64,000 nt of DNA, taken from the NCBI GenBank assembly GCA_903867885.1, contig CAIPTD010000081.1:1-64000 (forward strand), in the 5' to 3' direction. A model generated the notes under the pieces. The model was not told the DNA's origin. It ran no database searches and was given only the letters and a program-made list of their open reading frames with translations. Position 1 is the stretch's first letter; every line of letters begins with the position of its first letter. Shown here one piece after another: positions 45,829-54,988 of the stretch. Position numbers and translations under genes: made by a program. Source of the stretch: an uncultured Ferrovum sp. (GTDB lineage: Bacteria; Pseudomonadota; Gammaproteobacteria; Burkholderiales; Ferrovaceae).

Positions 45829-46736
45829 ACATCAATGGCGTCCATATTGAAGATACCTTCGCTGAAGCCTTTGGTATGCGGGGAACGCGGCTGCTTATTA
45901 CTGGTGAAAACCTGAAGTGGGCGTATCACGGTGCGACTGCGCTGACCGGTTTTGCCACCTCTGTCATTGCTTGCGGCGCCGAAGCTGGAATAGAGCGCAA
46001 ATTAGATCCAAGTGAAACGCCCGATGGTCGTCCGGGGGCATCGGTCTTGATGTTTGCTACTTCAAGTAAAGAGTTGGCCTCGCAAGTTGAGCGACGTGTA
46101 GGTCAAACAATTTTGACTTGCCCCACGGCATCCTGTTTTGGTGGTTTAACTGAAGGAGACCCTATTGCACTGGGTAAAAATTTGCGCTATTTCGGTGATG
46201 GTTGGCAAGCATCCAAAGTAGTAAATGGTCGTCGGTTCTGGCGTGTACCGGTCATGGATGGCGAATTTGTATGCGAGGAAACTACGCGCATGGTCCGCGC
46301 AGTTGGGGGAGGAAATTTCTTGATTCTGACGCGTAACAGTCAAGATGCCTTGGCCGCAGCCGAGGCCGCGATTGAAGCAATGCGCAAGGTACCCAATGTG
46401 ATTATGCCGTTCCCGGGTGGGGTGGTGCGCTCAGGTTCCAAAGTGGGTTCGCGTTATAAAACACTGCCAGCGTCTACCAATGATGCCTTCTGTCCTACCT
46501 TGCGCGGTGTGGTGAAGTCTGATTTACCCGATGAAGCAGGTTGTTGTTTGGAAATTGTGATCGATGGGCTTACCGCAGATGACATTACCATTGCGATGCG
46601 AGTGGGCATGCAGGCTGTATGTGAACGAGGTCGTGAAAACGGCGTGATTGCGCTGTCAGCAGGTAACTATGGCGGCAAGCTAGGGCAATTCCATTTCAAG
46701 TTACGCGAGATTATGGCTGAAGGAGGTGCGCAATGA
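45825..46736 (+). CDS. fhcD: Formylmethanofuran:H4MPT formyltransferase FhcD
   Basis: 303 aa Ftr homologue transferring the formyl group from N5-formyl-H4MPT to the methanofuran analogue. Characteristic segments: DTFAEAFGMRGTRLLIT at the N-terminus and PFPGGVVRSGSKVGSRYK in the second half. Part of the FhcABCD complex. Its start and stop both overlap neighbours by four bases (ATGA). Confidence 0.97.
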   Translation: MNINGVHIEDTFAEAFGMRGTRLLITGENLKWAYHGATALTGFATSVIACGAEAGIERKLDPSETPDGRPGASVLMFATSSKELASQVERRVGQTILTCPTASCFGGLTEGDPIALGKNLRYFGDGWQASKVVNGRRFWRVPVMDGEFVCEETTRMVRAVGGGNFLILTRNSQDALAAAEAAIEAMRKVPNVIMPFPGGVVRSGSKVGSRYKTLPASTNDAFCPTLRGVVKSDLPDEAGCCLEIVIDGLTADDITIAMRVGMQAVCERGRENGVIALSAGNYGGKLGQFHFKLREIMAEGGAQ

Positions 46737-47542
46737 GCGCCTTAATCCTAACTTTAAAACAACTACCCTTGGGTCGACTGGATTTGTCCCCACTGATGCC
46801 TGCTTTGGTCTCAGGTGATATTTCTGAATTGGCTGCGCTGCCCTTGCAAATTGCCACCCAAAAAATTCCTTTAGGCGAATTGTTTTCTGTGAGTGGCAGT
46901 GATGCTTCGCAAATTGTTCTGCAAGGCGATCTGTCCCGCGTGGATGGAATCGGTGCTGCTATGCAATCAGGATCGCTCAATGTAGAGGGCAATGTAGGTG
47001 CCTATTTGGGTACAGGGCTGCTCGGTGGAGAAATCCATGTGCAGGGTGACGTAGGTCATTTTGCGGGCGTGGCCATGCGCAAAGGAACCATTCGCATCAA
47101 AGGCAATGCAGGGGATTATCTGGGCGGTATTCTTCCCGGCGCAATGCAGGGCATGGCCGGAGGTCAAATCATTGTGCTAGGGGATGTGGGAGAACGTTGT
47201 GGGGATCGCATGCGCCGAGGGGCAATTTTAATTGGCGGCAAAGTAGGTGATTACGCGGGCTCACGTATGTTGGCAGGAACGATCGCTGCTTTTGGTGGCG
47301 CTGGAAAGCATGCTGGATATGGCATGCGTCGCGGCACTCTAATGATTCGCGGTGAGATCCATTTAGATGCGACATTTGCCGATTGCGGGGAGCATATTTT
47401 GCCCATCACAAATTTACTCTTCCGTTCTTGGGTCAAGTTAGGGAGCCCCTTTGGAGATGCGGCGGGGAAATCTTCACCCGTGCATCGCTTTATGGGCGAT
47501 CGCGGGGCAGATGGCAAGGGCGAAATTTTACTGTTCAAGTAA
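46733..47542 (+). CDS. fhcC: Formyltransferase/hydrolase complex subunit FhcC
   Basis: 269 aa with a right-handed beta-helix built from repeated G-x-x-G-x-x-x-G turns (VEGNVGAYLGTGLLGG, VQGDVGHFAGVAMRKG, LGDVGERCGDRMRRG), like FwdC/FmdC and the C-terminal domain of glutamate synthase. Structural subunit of FhcABCD. Followed after 25 bases by a pterin dehydratase gene. Confidence 0.95.
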   Translation: MSALILTLKQLPLGRLDLSPLMPALVSGDISELAALPLQIATQKIPLGELFSVSGSDASQIVLQGDLSRVDGIGAAMQSGSLNVEGNVGAYLGTGLLGGEIHVQGDVGHFAGVAMRKGTIRIKGNAGDYLGGILPGAMQGMAGGQIIVLGDVGERCGDRMRRGAILIGGKVGDYAGSRMLAGTIAAFGGAGKHAGYGMRRGTLMIRGEIHLDATFADCGEHILPITNLLFRSWVKLGSPFGDAAGKSSPVHRFMGDRGADGKGEILLFK

Positions 47543-47567
47543 AAGAACACATTGAAAGGAGCAGGGT

Positions 47568-47945
47568 ATGGCTAAAGATATTGCTTATAGCGAAGACGAA
47601 GTTGTGGCGCATTTGATGGGGCCACTCAGACATTGGACTTATGAAAATGGTTGGATTCGCCGTAAGTACAAAACCGAAGGTTGGAAAGGTACCTTGATGG
47701 TAGTGAATACCGTTGCGCACTTGGCTGAAGCAGCTTGGCATCATCCCGATTTGGCTGTGACGTATGCCTTTGTGATTGTGAAATTGCAGAACCATCATGC
47801 CAAGGGTATTACGGATAAAGACTTTGAATTGGCGCGAAAAATCGAAGAAGTGATTCAGTGGCAACCGGGCAAAGAAGAGGGCAGCGCGCTGGAGGGGACA
47901 CCTAACGATGATCAGCGTTTCCGCTACATCAAGTACGACGAGTGA
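47568..47945 (+). CDS. Pterin-4a-carbinolamine dehydratase-like protein
   Basis: 125 aa, PCD/DCoH family. The active-site histidines lie in AEAAWHHPDL (His58, His59) and QNHHAKG (His76), followed by ITDKDFELARKIE. Classical members recycle tetrahydrobiopterin; in an H4MPT operon the substrate is probably the methanopterin pterin ring (inference). AGGAG precedes the ATG. Its stop overlaps the next start (GTGA). Confidence 0.88.
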   Translation: MAKDIAYSEDEVVAHLMGPLRHWTYENGWIRRKYKTEGWKGTLMVVNTVAHLAEAAWHHPDLAVTYAFVIVKLQNHHAKGITDKDFELARKIEEVIQWQPGKEEGSALEGTPNDDQRFRYIKYDE

Positions 47946-49018
47946 ATTCTAAGACTTTGGGTCTTGACCCAGCCAATAAGCTTACGATTGATGGTTTAAG
48001 TGCCACTTGCCTCAGTCTGGCCTGTTTGCTCGTATGTTTTTTCTTTGTTTTGCCCGCAGCCCATGCAGAGAGTGGGTTTGAAGTTCATGAAATTGCCGCA
48101 GGGGTGTGGGTGCACACCGGAGAAATAGGGGATTTCGCCCCTGAAAATAAGGGCGATCTTGCTAATCTTGGTTTTGTGATTGGCGCGCGCTGTGTGGCAG
48201 TCATTGACACTGGAGGAAGCCGCTGGGTAGGGGAGGCGCTGCTCGGTGCGATTCGGAGCAAAACTAAGCTTCCGATTTGCTATGTCATTGCTACGCATAT
48301 GCATCCCGATCATCTGTTGGGCCACGCAGCCTTTTTGGATGAACACCCTCAATTCGTTGCTGCGGCTTCTCAGGCGCGTGCCTTAATTATTCGCCGCGAG
48401 GGGTATTTATCCCGGCAAAAAGCAATCCTGGGAGAGAACCTGGCTCAAGGAACCGAAGTCGTTTTGCCTAATCACCCCATTATTGGAACAGAACAACTCG
48501 ATTTGGGTGGAAGGATGCTGACAGTCAAAACTTGGCGCACTGCGCATACTGATAACGATTTAACCGTTCAAGATAGTCAAACCCATACCTTGTTTACGGG
48601 TGATTTGTTGTTTGTAGATCATCTGCCTGTGATTGATGGCAGCATTAAGGGTTGGCTGGCGATCCTGCCAGAATTGGGTGCGCTGGCTCATGAAGAAGAA
48701 AAGTCAGTGCCGGTGGTACCGGGGCATGGACCTGATACTGGAAGGAGCGATAAAGAGCTTCAGCGCCTTGAAGTCATCACTACTAAGCCTACTGGGCCTG
48801 AAATCGGGCAGACTAAAGATATAAGCTCTGCCTATTTCGCCGCCGAAACGGATTATTTATCCTCGGTTGCTAAAGAAGTCAGGGGTGCCCTCAAGGCCCA
48901 GCAAACCCTGCAGCAAACGGTTTCTTCATCAACTTTACCGGCTCATTGGAAACTAGTGGAGTGGTATCACCGTCGCAATATCACTGCAGCATTTGCGGAA
49001 TTGGAGTGGGAAGATTAG
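47942..49018 (+). CDS. Quinoprotein-relay-type metallo-beta-lactamase-fold protein
   Basis: 358 aa with a signal peptide (about 20-42, PAAHA) and a metallo-beta-lactamase fold: metal motif HMHPDH (119-124), His202 in TAHTDNDL, Asp221 in TGDLLF and GHGP near 264. Resembles the SoxH-related zinc hydrolases encoded beside PQQ dehydrogenases and a SoxYZ-like carrier; the carrier gene is next. Substrate unknown. Coupled to the pterin dehydratase (GTG start overlapping its stop) but exported, so an odd operon partner for cytoplasmic enzymes. Confidence 0.85.
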   Translation: MNSKTLGLDPANKLTIDGLSATCLSLACLLVCFFFVLPAAHAESGFEVHEIAAGVWVHTGEIGDFAPENKGDLANLGFVIGARCVAVIDTGGSRWVGEALLGAIRSKTKLPICYVIATHMHPDHLLGHAAFLDEHPQFVAAASQARALIIRREGYLSRQKAILGENLAQGTEVVLPNHPIIGTEQLDLGGRMLTVKTWRTAHTDNDLTVQDSQTHTLFTGDLLFVDHLPVIDGSIKGWLAILPELGALAHEEEKSVPVVPGHGPDTGRSDKELQRLEVITTKPTGPEIGQTKDISSAYFAAETDYLSSVAKEVRGALKAQQTLQQTVSSSTLPAHWKLVEWYHRRNITAAFAELEWED

Positions 49019-49061
49019 TTTTTTTGGCAGATAAAGTCATATAGAGAACTTTTCCTTGGTA

Positions 49062-49073
49062 TTTAGTACTAAA
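49062..49073. repeat. 12-bp perfect palindrome upstream of SoxYZ-like gene
   Basis: TTTAGTACTAAA, in the 156-base gap before the carrier gene. A possible operator; nothing else in the gap is clear except the repeated CTCAGGA that contains the ribosome binding site. Confidence 0.4.
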
Positions 49074-49174
49074 ATACTGTGTTGGTTTAATTTTCTGGGT
49101 TGAGCTAAGGCAAAACGCATAGTGGGACGCTAAGCCCAGTAAAGAAATACTCAGGACTCTCAGGAGAGTTAGAA

Positions 49175-50026
49175 ATGTCACAACAATTCAATCGCTTAGT
49201 CGTTCGCGCTACTTTAGCGTTGTCAGGTTTGATATTGGCCGCAAGCGCCCATGCAGGTGACCCTGAAATGTGGTCTCGCATTCGCGCCAGCCTGTTTCAA
49301 GATCGCCCCATTGTAGAGGCTTCGGGAGATTTCTTGCGTTTGGATGCACCTACTCGTGCTGAAGATGCTGCGGTGGTGCCTATTTCGATTCATACCGGCA
49401 TTCCCCAATCTGCAGGGCAGTATGTGCAAAACACCTGGTTAATCATCGATCAAAACCCTTCGCCGATTGCCGCCAAATTTGTTTTTACTCCATCCAGTGG
49501 TCAGGCCGACATTGAGACAAGAGTGCGTGTCAATGAGTACACCTTGATTCGTGCGGTTGCGGAGCTGAATGATGGCAGTCTGCATATGGTCAGTAAGTTT
49601 GTGAAGGCCTCTGGTGGCTGTTCTGCGCCTGCGGGCAAAGATCCTGCTGAGGCACTAGCGAGCTTAGGCAAAATGAAAGTGCGTGTGGAAGGCGATGTGA
49701 TCCCTGGCAAGCCCTCGCTCGCGCAACTGATGATTAGCCATCCTAACGATTCAGGTTTGGCCTTTGATCAAATGAGCCGTAATTATACTCCCGCCCACTA
49801 CGTGCGAGAAATTAGCGTGACTTATGCCGGAAAAAAAGTCATGACAGCAGAGGTGGATATTTCAATCAGTGAGAACCCTAATTTCCGCTTTTATTTTGTT
49901 CCGGAAGGTGCGGGTGTTCTAGCGGTAGAAGCCATTGACTCCAGTGATCTGAAATTCAACACAGCCGTAAAATTGGACACTGGGAAGAACGTGGCCGCCT
50001 CGGTCAAGCCTGCTGCGGGTTCTTAA
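49175..50026 (+). CDS. SoxYZ-like fused carrier protein
   Basis: 283 aa, signal peptide cleaved after AHA (about residue 27). The first part resembles SoxY and ends in a GGC motif with Cys149; the second part (about 165-275) resembles SoxZ (HPNDSGLAFDQMSRNYTPAHYVREI). In true SoxYZ the SoxY cysteine sits on a free C-terminal arm; here it is in the middle of a fusion. Family members are annotated as quinoprotein dehydrogenase-associated carriers. No sox genes are present, so thiosulfate oxidation is unlikely. Confidence 0.87.
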   Translation: MSQQFNRLVVRATLALSGLILAASAHAGDPEMWSRIRASLFQDRPIVEASGDFLRLDAPTRAEDAAVVPISIHTGIPQSAGQYVQNTWLIIDQNPSPIAAKFVFTPSSGQADIETRVRVNEYTLIRAVAELNDGSLHMVSKFVKASGGCSAPAGKDPAEALASLGKMKVRVEGDVIPGKPSLAQLMISHPNDSGLAFDQMSRNYTPAHYVREISVTYAGKKVMTAEVDISISENPNFRFYFVPEGAGVLAVEAIDSSDLKFNTAVKLDTGKNVAASVKPAAGS

Positions 50027-50120
50027 GCCCCATCTTACGTAGCCGTTGAGCTGTGGGCGTGAACAATCAGTGAGTGTGTTCGCTTTGTTTGGTTTTATTG
50101 TGGGGCCTCGAAAAATAAGA

Positions 50121-50173
50121 CTTGGGTATTGATATATATAAGAATCTTCTTGTATAATTGTTGATTACCCAAG
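50121..50173 (+). promoter_or_regulatory. rpsO promoter framed by an 8-bp inverted repeat
   Basis: -35 TTGATA (50129-50134), 18-base spacer, -10 TATAAT (50153-50158). CTTGGGTA (50121-50128) touches the -35 and its exact inverse TACCCAAG (50166-50173) covers the expected start site. Confidence 0.7.
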
Positions 50174-50213
50174 TGATATTCTAAACAAAGATTTGACTGG
50201 AGCGTAGTTCTAT

Positions 50214-50483
50214 ATGGTTGCCAATGCCACTCAAAAGGCTGAAATTGTTTCCCAATTCCGTCGTTCACCCGCTGACACGGGTTCGACCGAAGTGCAGGTC
50301 GCTTTGCTGACCTCACGCATCAATGAATTAACTGATCACTTCAAAGTGCACGTTAAAGATCACCATTCGCGTCGGGGGTTGTTGCGTCTAGTTAGTCAGC
50401 GCCGTAGTTTGCTAGATTACCTCAAGCGTAAAAATATGAGCGGTTATCGCTCATTGATCGAGCGTCTGGGTCTTCGTAAGTAA
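50214..50483 (+). CDS. rpsO: 30S ribosomal protein S15
   Basis: 89 aa, full length, with the 16S rRNA-binding [16 protein letters not shown] and [15 protein letters not shown] motifs. In many bacteria S15 represses its own translation through a leader structure. Followed by a strong terminator and then pnp, the conserved rpsO-pnp order. Confidence 0.98.
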   Translation: MVANATQKAEIVSQFRRSPADTGSTEVQVALLTSRINELTDHFKVHVKDHHSRRGLLRLVSQRRSLLDYLKRKNMSGYRSLIERLGLRK

Positions 50484-50494
50484 TTGATTGAATT

Positions 50495-50518
50495 GGGGCG
50501 GCTGATACCGCCCCTTTT
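50495..50518 (+). terminator. rpsO terminator
   Basis: GGGGCGG (50495-50501), loop CTGATA, CCGCCCC (50508-50514), then TTTT. The following pnp leader has small hairpins GCGGC/GCCGC and CGCTA/TAGCG that may be RNase processing sites. Confidence 0.9.
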
Positions 50519-50651
50519 GCATTTTTAGCGCGGCATTGCCGCTCCACCCCGAATTCAATTCCGAACTGATTCGATTCCCCAAGTTGCGCTACGTTATAGC
50601 GAACTTAAATTAAACTGGGATAATTCAGTCGATCGTCTAAAAGGATGTTCC

Positions 50652-52796
50652 ATGCAAGCAATTCGTAAATCGATTCCCTTCGGCAGTCATACCCTTACCC
50701 TAGAAGCAGGTGAAATTGCCCGTCAAGCTGACGGCGCAGTCATGGTGTCGCTGGGAGATACAGTCGTTCTTGTCACCTGCGTGGCGCAGAAATCCAGTAA
50801 GCCTGGCCAAGACTTCTTTCCCCTTACTGTTGATTACCAAGAACGTTTTTATGCAGGTGGCCGCATTCCTGGTGGTTTCTTCAAACGTGAAGGCCGCCCA
50901 ACAGAAAAAGAAACCCTTACTTCTCGTCTAATTGATCGCCCTTTGCGCCCTTTATTTCCAGAAGGCTTTTATAACGAAGTGCAGATCGTTGCTACCGTGA
51001 TGTCGGTTGATCCTGAGATTGATCCCGACATTCCTGCTGTAATTGGTGCAAGTGCGGCTGTGATGTTGGCGGGGATTCCTTTCAGCGGTCCCATTGGCTG
51101 CGCCCGCGTTGGTTATGCCAATGGTCAATTCATCCTCAACCCCTCCGCCACAGAATTGAAAACCTCATTGCTGGATTTGGTGGTAGCTGGTACTTCACAA
51201 GCGGTCCTGATGGTCGAGTCCGAAGCCCAAGAGTTGCCTGAAGACGTGATGTTGGGTGCAGTGGTGCATGGTCATCAAGCGATGCAACCTGTGATTGAAA
51301 TGATCATTCAGTTGGCTGAAGAAGCAGGCAAAGAAGAATGGAACTGGAAGCCGGCAGCGCGGGATGAAGAACTGATCGCCAAGCTGTATGCTTTGTGTGA
51401 AGAACCTCTCAAGCAAGCTTATAAGATTCGTCAGAAGCAAGCACGTTCTACTCGTATTAGCGAAATCGCATCAGAGATGAAGAAACAACTGATCGCTGCT
51501 GATGCCTCTCCTGATCATGTTAACCATGTGAAGAGTTTGTTTAGTGAACTCGAAGCCCGCATCGTGCGTTCGCAGATTCTTGACGGCGAGCCTCGCATTG
51601 ATGGTCGCGATACCCGAACCGTTCGCCCTATTACCATTCGTACCGGCGTGTTGCCTCGCACTCATGGATCTGCGCTGTTCACCCGTGGTGAGACCCAGGC
51701 ATTAGTCATTGCAACCCTGGGTACAGGCCGCGATGAGCAGATCATTGACGCGCTTCAGGGCGAATACAAAGAACGCTTTATGTTGCATTACAACTTCCCT
51801 CCTTACTCTACCGGTGAAACAGGTCGCGTAGGCAGCCCCAAGCGTCGTGAAATTGGTCATGGTCGTTTGGCTAAGCGTTCGCTAGTTGCAATGTTGCCTA
51901 GCCAAGAAGAATTTGGTTACACGATTCGTGTGGTTTCTGAGATTACTGAATCCAATGGTTCTAGCTCGATGGCATCCGTATGCGGTGGTTCATTGGCTAT
52001 GATGGATGCAGGGGTTCCCTTGAAGAAGCACACTGCAGGTGTGGCAATGGGCTTGATTAAAGACGGCAATCGCTTTGCAGTGTTGACCGATATCTTGGGT
52101 GATGAAGATCATTTGGGCGATATGGATTTCAAAGTAGCTGGCACGGTAGATGGTGTGACTGCTTTGCAGATGGATATCAAGATTGAAGGTATTACCGAAG
52201 AAATTATGCGTGTGGCTTTAGGCCAAGCGAAAGAAGGCCGCCAGCACATTCTGGGCATTATGCAATCCGCAATGGGTGGTGCACGTCAAGAATTGTCTAG
52301 CTTTGCGCCTCGGATTATCACCATCAAGATTAATCCAGAGAAAATTCGTGATGTGATCGGTAAGGGTGGCGCAGTGATTCGTGCACTGACCGAAGAAACG
52401 GGCACCACCATCGATATCACGGATGATGGCACAGTCAACATTGCATGCTTGAGCGTAGAGGCCGGTGAAGCGGCACGTGCACGTATTGAAGCAATTACGG
52501 CAGATGTTGAAGTAGGTAAGATTTACGAAGGTACTGTACTGAAGCTGCTCGATTTCGGTGCGATTGTAAGTGTGTTACCAGGCCGTGATGGTTTATTGCA
52601 CATTTCGCAGATTGCGAATGAGAGAGTCAATCAGGTGGCTGACTATCTGAAAGAAGGCCAGCAAGTGCGCGTGAAAGTGCTCGAAGCCGATGATAAGGGG
52701 CGCTTGCGTTTGTCGATGAAAGCATTGTTGGATCCTGTTGAGCCAGCTCCTGAAGTAGCACCTGTTAGCGAGATACCTGCTCCTGCAGCCGAGTAA
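50652..52796 (+). CDS. pnp: Polynucleotide phosphorylase
   Basis: 3'-5' phosphorolytic exoribonuclease, homotrimer, 714 aa. Two RNase PH domains (about 1-210 and 310-530), a KH domain (about 555-615, [15 protein letters not shown]) and an S1 domain (about 620-690, [18 protein letters not shown]), ending in a short Pro/Ala-rich tail. AAAGGA precedes the ATG. Two stem-loops follow. Confidence 0.98.
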   Translation: MQAIRKSIPFGSHTLTLEAGEIARQADGAVMVSLGDTVVLVTCVAQKSSKPGQDFFPLTVDYQERFYAGGRIPGGFFKREGRPTEKETLTSRLIDRPLRPLFPEGFYNEVQIVATVMSVDPEIDPDIPAVIGASAAVMLAGIPFSGPIGCARVGYANGQFILNPSATELKTSLLDLVVAGTSQAVLMVESEAQELPEDVMLGAVVHGHQAMQPVIEMIIQLAEEAGKEEWNWKPAARDEELIAKLYALCEEPLKQAYKIRQKQARSTRISEIASEMKKQLIAADASPDHVNHVKSLFSELEARIVRSQILDGEPRIDGRDTRTVRPITIRTGVLPRTHGSALFTRGETQALVIATLGTGRDEQIIDALQGEYKERFMLHYNFPPYSTGETGRVGSPKRREIGHGRLAKRSLVAMLPSQEEFGYTIRVVSEITESNGSSSMASVCGGSLAMMDAGVPLKKHTAGVAMGLIKDGNRFAVLTDILGDEDHLGDMDFKVAGTVDGVTALQMDIKIEGITEEIMRVALGQAKEGRQHILGIMQSAMGGARQELSSFAPRIITIKINPEKIRDVIGKGGAVIRALTEETGTTIDITDDGTVNIACLSVEAGEAARARIEAITADVEVGKIYEGTVLKLLDFGAIVSVLPGRDGLLHISQIANERVNQVADYLKEGQQVRVKVLEADDKGRLRLSMKALLDPVEPAPEVAPVSEIPAPAAE

Positions 52797-52843
52797 TAAG
52801 CAGGCCTTAAAGGCCTGAAGTAAAGCTTAGCAGTCACCTAAGG

Positions 52844-52875
52844 CTAGAAAACACGCAGTGTTTTCTAGCTTTTTT
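52844..52875 (+). terminator. pnp terminator
   Basis: Perfect 11-bp stem CTAGAAAACAC/GTGTTTTCTAG with a GCA loop (52844-52868), followed by C and six T. Confidence 0.92.
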
Positions 52876-52900
52876 ACATTTTGCTTAGTGATATCTAAAT

Positions 52901-52935
52901 AAAAATGCCCACGGTTTCAATCGCGGGCATTTTTT
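52901..52935. terminator. Terminator between convergent pnp and dksA
   Basis: AAAAATGCCC (52901-52910) pairs with GGGCATTTTT (52925-52934). A and T tracts on both sides suit either direction; it probably ends dksA transcripts. Confidence 0.85.
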
Positions 52936-53011
52936 ATACTTCATAACGCTTTATGGAGAGAGCTATTGATTTTTGCTCTGTTTTTTCAAAGCGGGTTGAT
53001 AGACAAGCAGT

Positions 53012-53434
53012 TTATTTTGCGACTTGTCGTTCGCGCAGTTCTTCTAAGGTTTTGCAGTCGATACACTTGCTTGCGGTCGGGCGGGCCTGCAGACGCTGCA
53101 GGCCAATTTCAACGCCGCAGGCTTCGCAGTAGCCGTAATCCCCGGCTTCGATCTTGGAAATGGTCTCATCAATTTTTTTGATCAGCTTACGTTCACGGTC
53201 GCGATTGCGCAGTTCAAGTGCCATATCAGATTCTTGGCTGGCCCGATCATTGGGATCAGCAAAAATGGTGGCTTCATCCTGCATGGTGTGGACAGTGCGA
53301 TCAATATCCTGACTTAATTCACCCTTCCAATCATCAAGCAACTTGCGAAAGTGGGCGAGTTGTCGCGCACTCATGTATTCCTCGCCCTTCTTTGGGACGT
53401 ATGCATCGAATTGTTTAAGCTTTTGAGCTGCCAT
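53012..53434 (-). CDS. dksA: RNA polymerase-binding factor DksA
   Basis: 140 aa. Binds the RNA polymerase secondary channel and works with ppGpp in stringent control. The coiled-coil tip DPNDRA (Asp60, Asp63, Ala65) and the four-cysteine zinc finger (Cys103, Cys106, Cys124, Cys127) are intact, so it is the zinc-bound form. Divergent from the histidine kinase gene. Confidence 0.97.
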   Translation of the reverse strand: MAAQKLKQFDAYVPKKGEEYMSARQLAHFRKLLDDWKGELSQDIDRTVHTMQDEATIFADPNDRASQESDMALELRNRDRERKLIKKIDETISKIEAGDYGYCEACGVEIGLQRLQARPTASKCIDCKTLEELRERQVAK

Positions 53435-53527
53435 GGAGTAATACTTCTCTAAATACGATACGGGTAGAAACGAAAATTCTAGTTGTAGATTTTAGCACGC
53501 TTGTGCCCCTCTGCTAGACTGCATTCT

Positions 53528-54988
53528 ATGTCTATTCAACGATCCTTGAGAGATCTCACATTGCGTTACTCCACCGTGTACTTAGCGCTGGTGGTAGTCA
53601 CGGCTGCGCTTGGGGGTGGGGCGGTCTGGTTATGGCAGGAAGCCTCGGGCGAATCATTGCGTGTGAATGGCATGGTGCAGGAAGTTGAAATCATGCGCGG
53701 TAATTTATACCGCCAAATGAAGGAGTTGTTTGACACAACCTTTTTAGATGACCCCAATGCCCAAACCCAATACACACTGTACAGCGGTTTAATTGAAGAT
53801 GATTTGCACCGTTTGGCCGAACGTGCGCAGGGCCCAGAAGAAGAAGCAGCTGTGAAGGAACTCAAGCGGACTTATCATGAAATTCATAGCCGCACCGAGA
53901 TCATCGTTTTTGGTCCTATCCCGCCTGAAGGACGTGTACTTCAGCGTATTTTTGATACCGATCTAGAGGCAGGGGGGCTTCAAGCCTATGAATCTGCGTT
54001 TAGGCAGGTTGATCACCTATTCATGTTGCAACAGGAGCGATTGCAAAAAAAACTTTCTCGGTTAGCCTACTACACCCCTTTGCTCCTTGTGATTCCTATG
54101 TTTGCAGCCTGTGCGCTGTTACTGCTCACGCGACGGTTTTTGAAGCAGGATGTGGTAGAGCCCTTTTCTGAGTTACAAAAGGGAACACGAGTCATCGCAG
54201 GGGGGGATTTGGGTCATAGGCTTGTTATTGAAGGCGCAACAGAATTGATGGCCTTATCTCAAGCGATTAACCAGATGGCAGAAGACTTACAGCAAAGTCG
54301 TGCAGCGTTGTTAAAAACCGAGAGACAAGCCACATTAGGTGCCTTGGTGCCTGTGGTAGCGCATAATATTCGTAATCCCTTAGCGAGTATTCGCGCTACG
54401 GCGCAGGTGTTAGATGAAGAGAATGTGCACCCTGATATTCGTGATGGCCTGAAAGGGATTATTGCCAGCGCAGACCGTCTTGAACGATGGACCGCCTCGC
54501 TTCTTTCCTATCTTCATCCATTAGAAGCGCGATGGCTTGAGGCCGATGTAGCCGAGGTCTTACAGGGCCTACTGGATATCGTTCAACATCAGTTCAATGT
54601 GAGAGGTGTGAATCTTAAACGCGCTATTCCACATCAAAAAATATGGGTACGTTTTGACCAAGACTTGCTAGAACAGGCCTTGCACGGACTGATTGTGAAT
54701 GCCTTGGAAGCCACGCCCGATGGTGGCGAGGTGATGGTCAATCTAAGGAAAGCAGATCAGCGCGTAGAAATCTCTATCTTTGATCAAGGGCTAGGTTTGC
54801 AGTGGACGATTTCCTCTACGGGGGTGCCGCATGATCCTGTGGTTCCTGGCCGAACGACTAAACGAACTGGAACTGGCTTAGGGATTCCGTTTGCACTCAA
54901 GGTGAGTGAGGTGCACGATGGCGGTTTGAGTTATTTCCCTAGATCAGAAGGAGGCACCCAAGCCTTGTTTTGGATTCCCTGCATATGA
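53528..54988 (+). CDS. Sensor histidine kinase
   Basis: 486 aa inner-membrane kinase: TM1 (about 13-35), a periplasmic helical sensor region (about 36-175), TM2 (about 182-202), HAMP, a dimerisation domain with phosphorylated His279 in VAHNIRNPLASIRA, and a catalytic domain with NALEATPDGG, DQGLGL and GTGLGIP boxes. The H-box and partner indicate an NtrB/AtoS/ZraS-type kinase. The signal is unknown. ATG 53528 is preferred to TTG 53501. Stop overlaps the regulator start (ATGA). Confidence 0.92.
   Translation: MSIQRSLRDLTLRYSTVYLALVVVTAALGGGAVWLWQEASGESLRVNGMVQEVEIMRGNLYRQMKELFDTTFLDDPNAQTQYTLYSGLIEDDLHRLAERAQGPEEEAAVKELKRTYHEIHSRTEIIVFGPIPPEGRVLQRIFDTDLEAGGLQAYESAFRQVDHLFMLQQERLQKKLSRLAYYTPLLLVIPMFAACALLLLTRRFLKQDVVEPFSELQKGTRVIAGGDLGHRLVIEGATELMALSQAINQMAEDLQQSRAALLKTERQATLGALVPVVAHNIRNPLASIRATAQVLDEENVHPDIRDGLKGIIASADRLERWTASLLSYLHPLEARWLEADVAEVLQGLLDIVQHQFNVRGVNLKRAIPHQKIWVRFDQDLLEQALHGLIVNALEATPDGGEVMVNLRKADQRVEISIFDQGLGLQWTISSTGVPHDPVVPGRTTKRTGTGLGIPFALKVSEVHDGGLSYFPRSEGGTQALFWIPCI

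Noticed and set aside
49175-50026. Thiosulfate-oxidising SoxYZ
   Set aside because: The two halves are fused and no soxXABCD genes are near; the quinoprotein-associated carrier family fits better.
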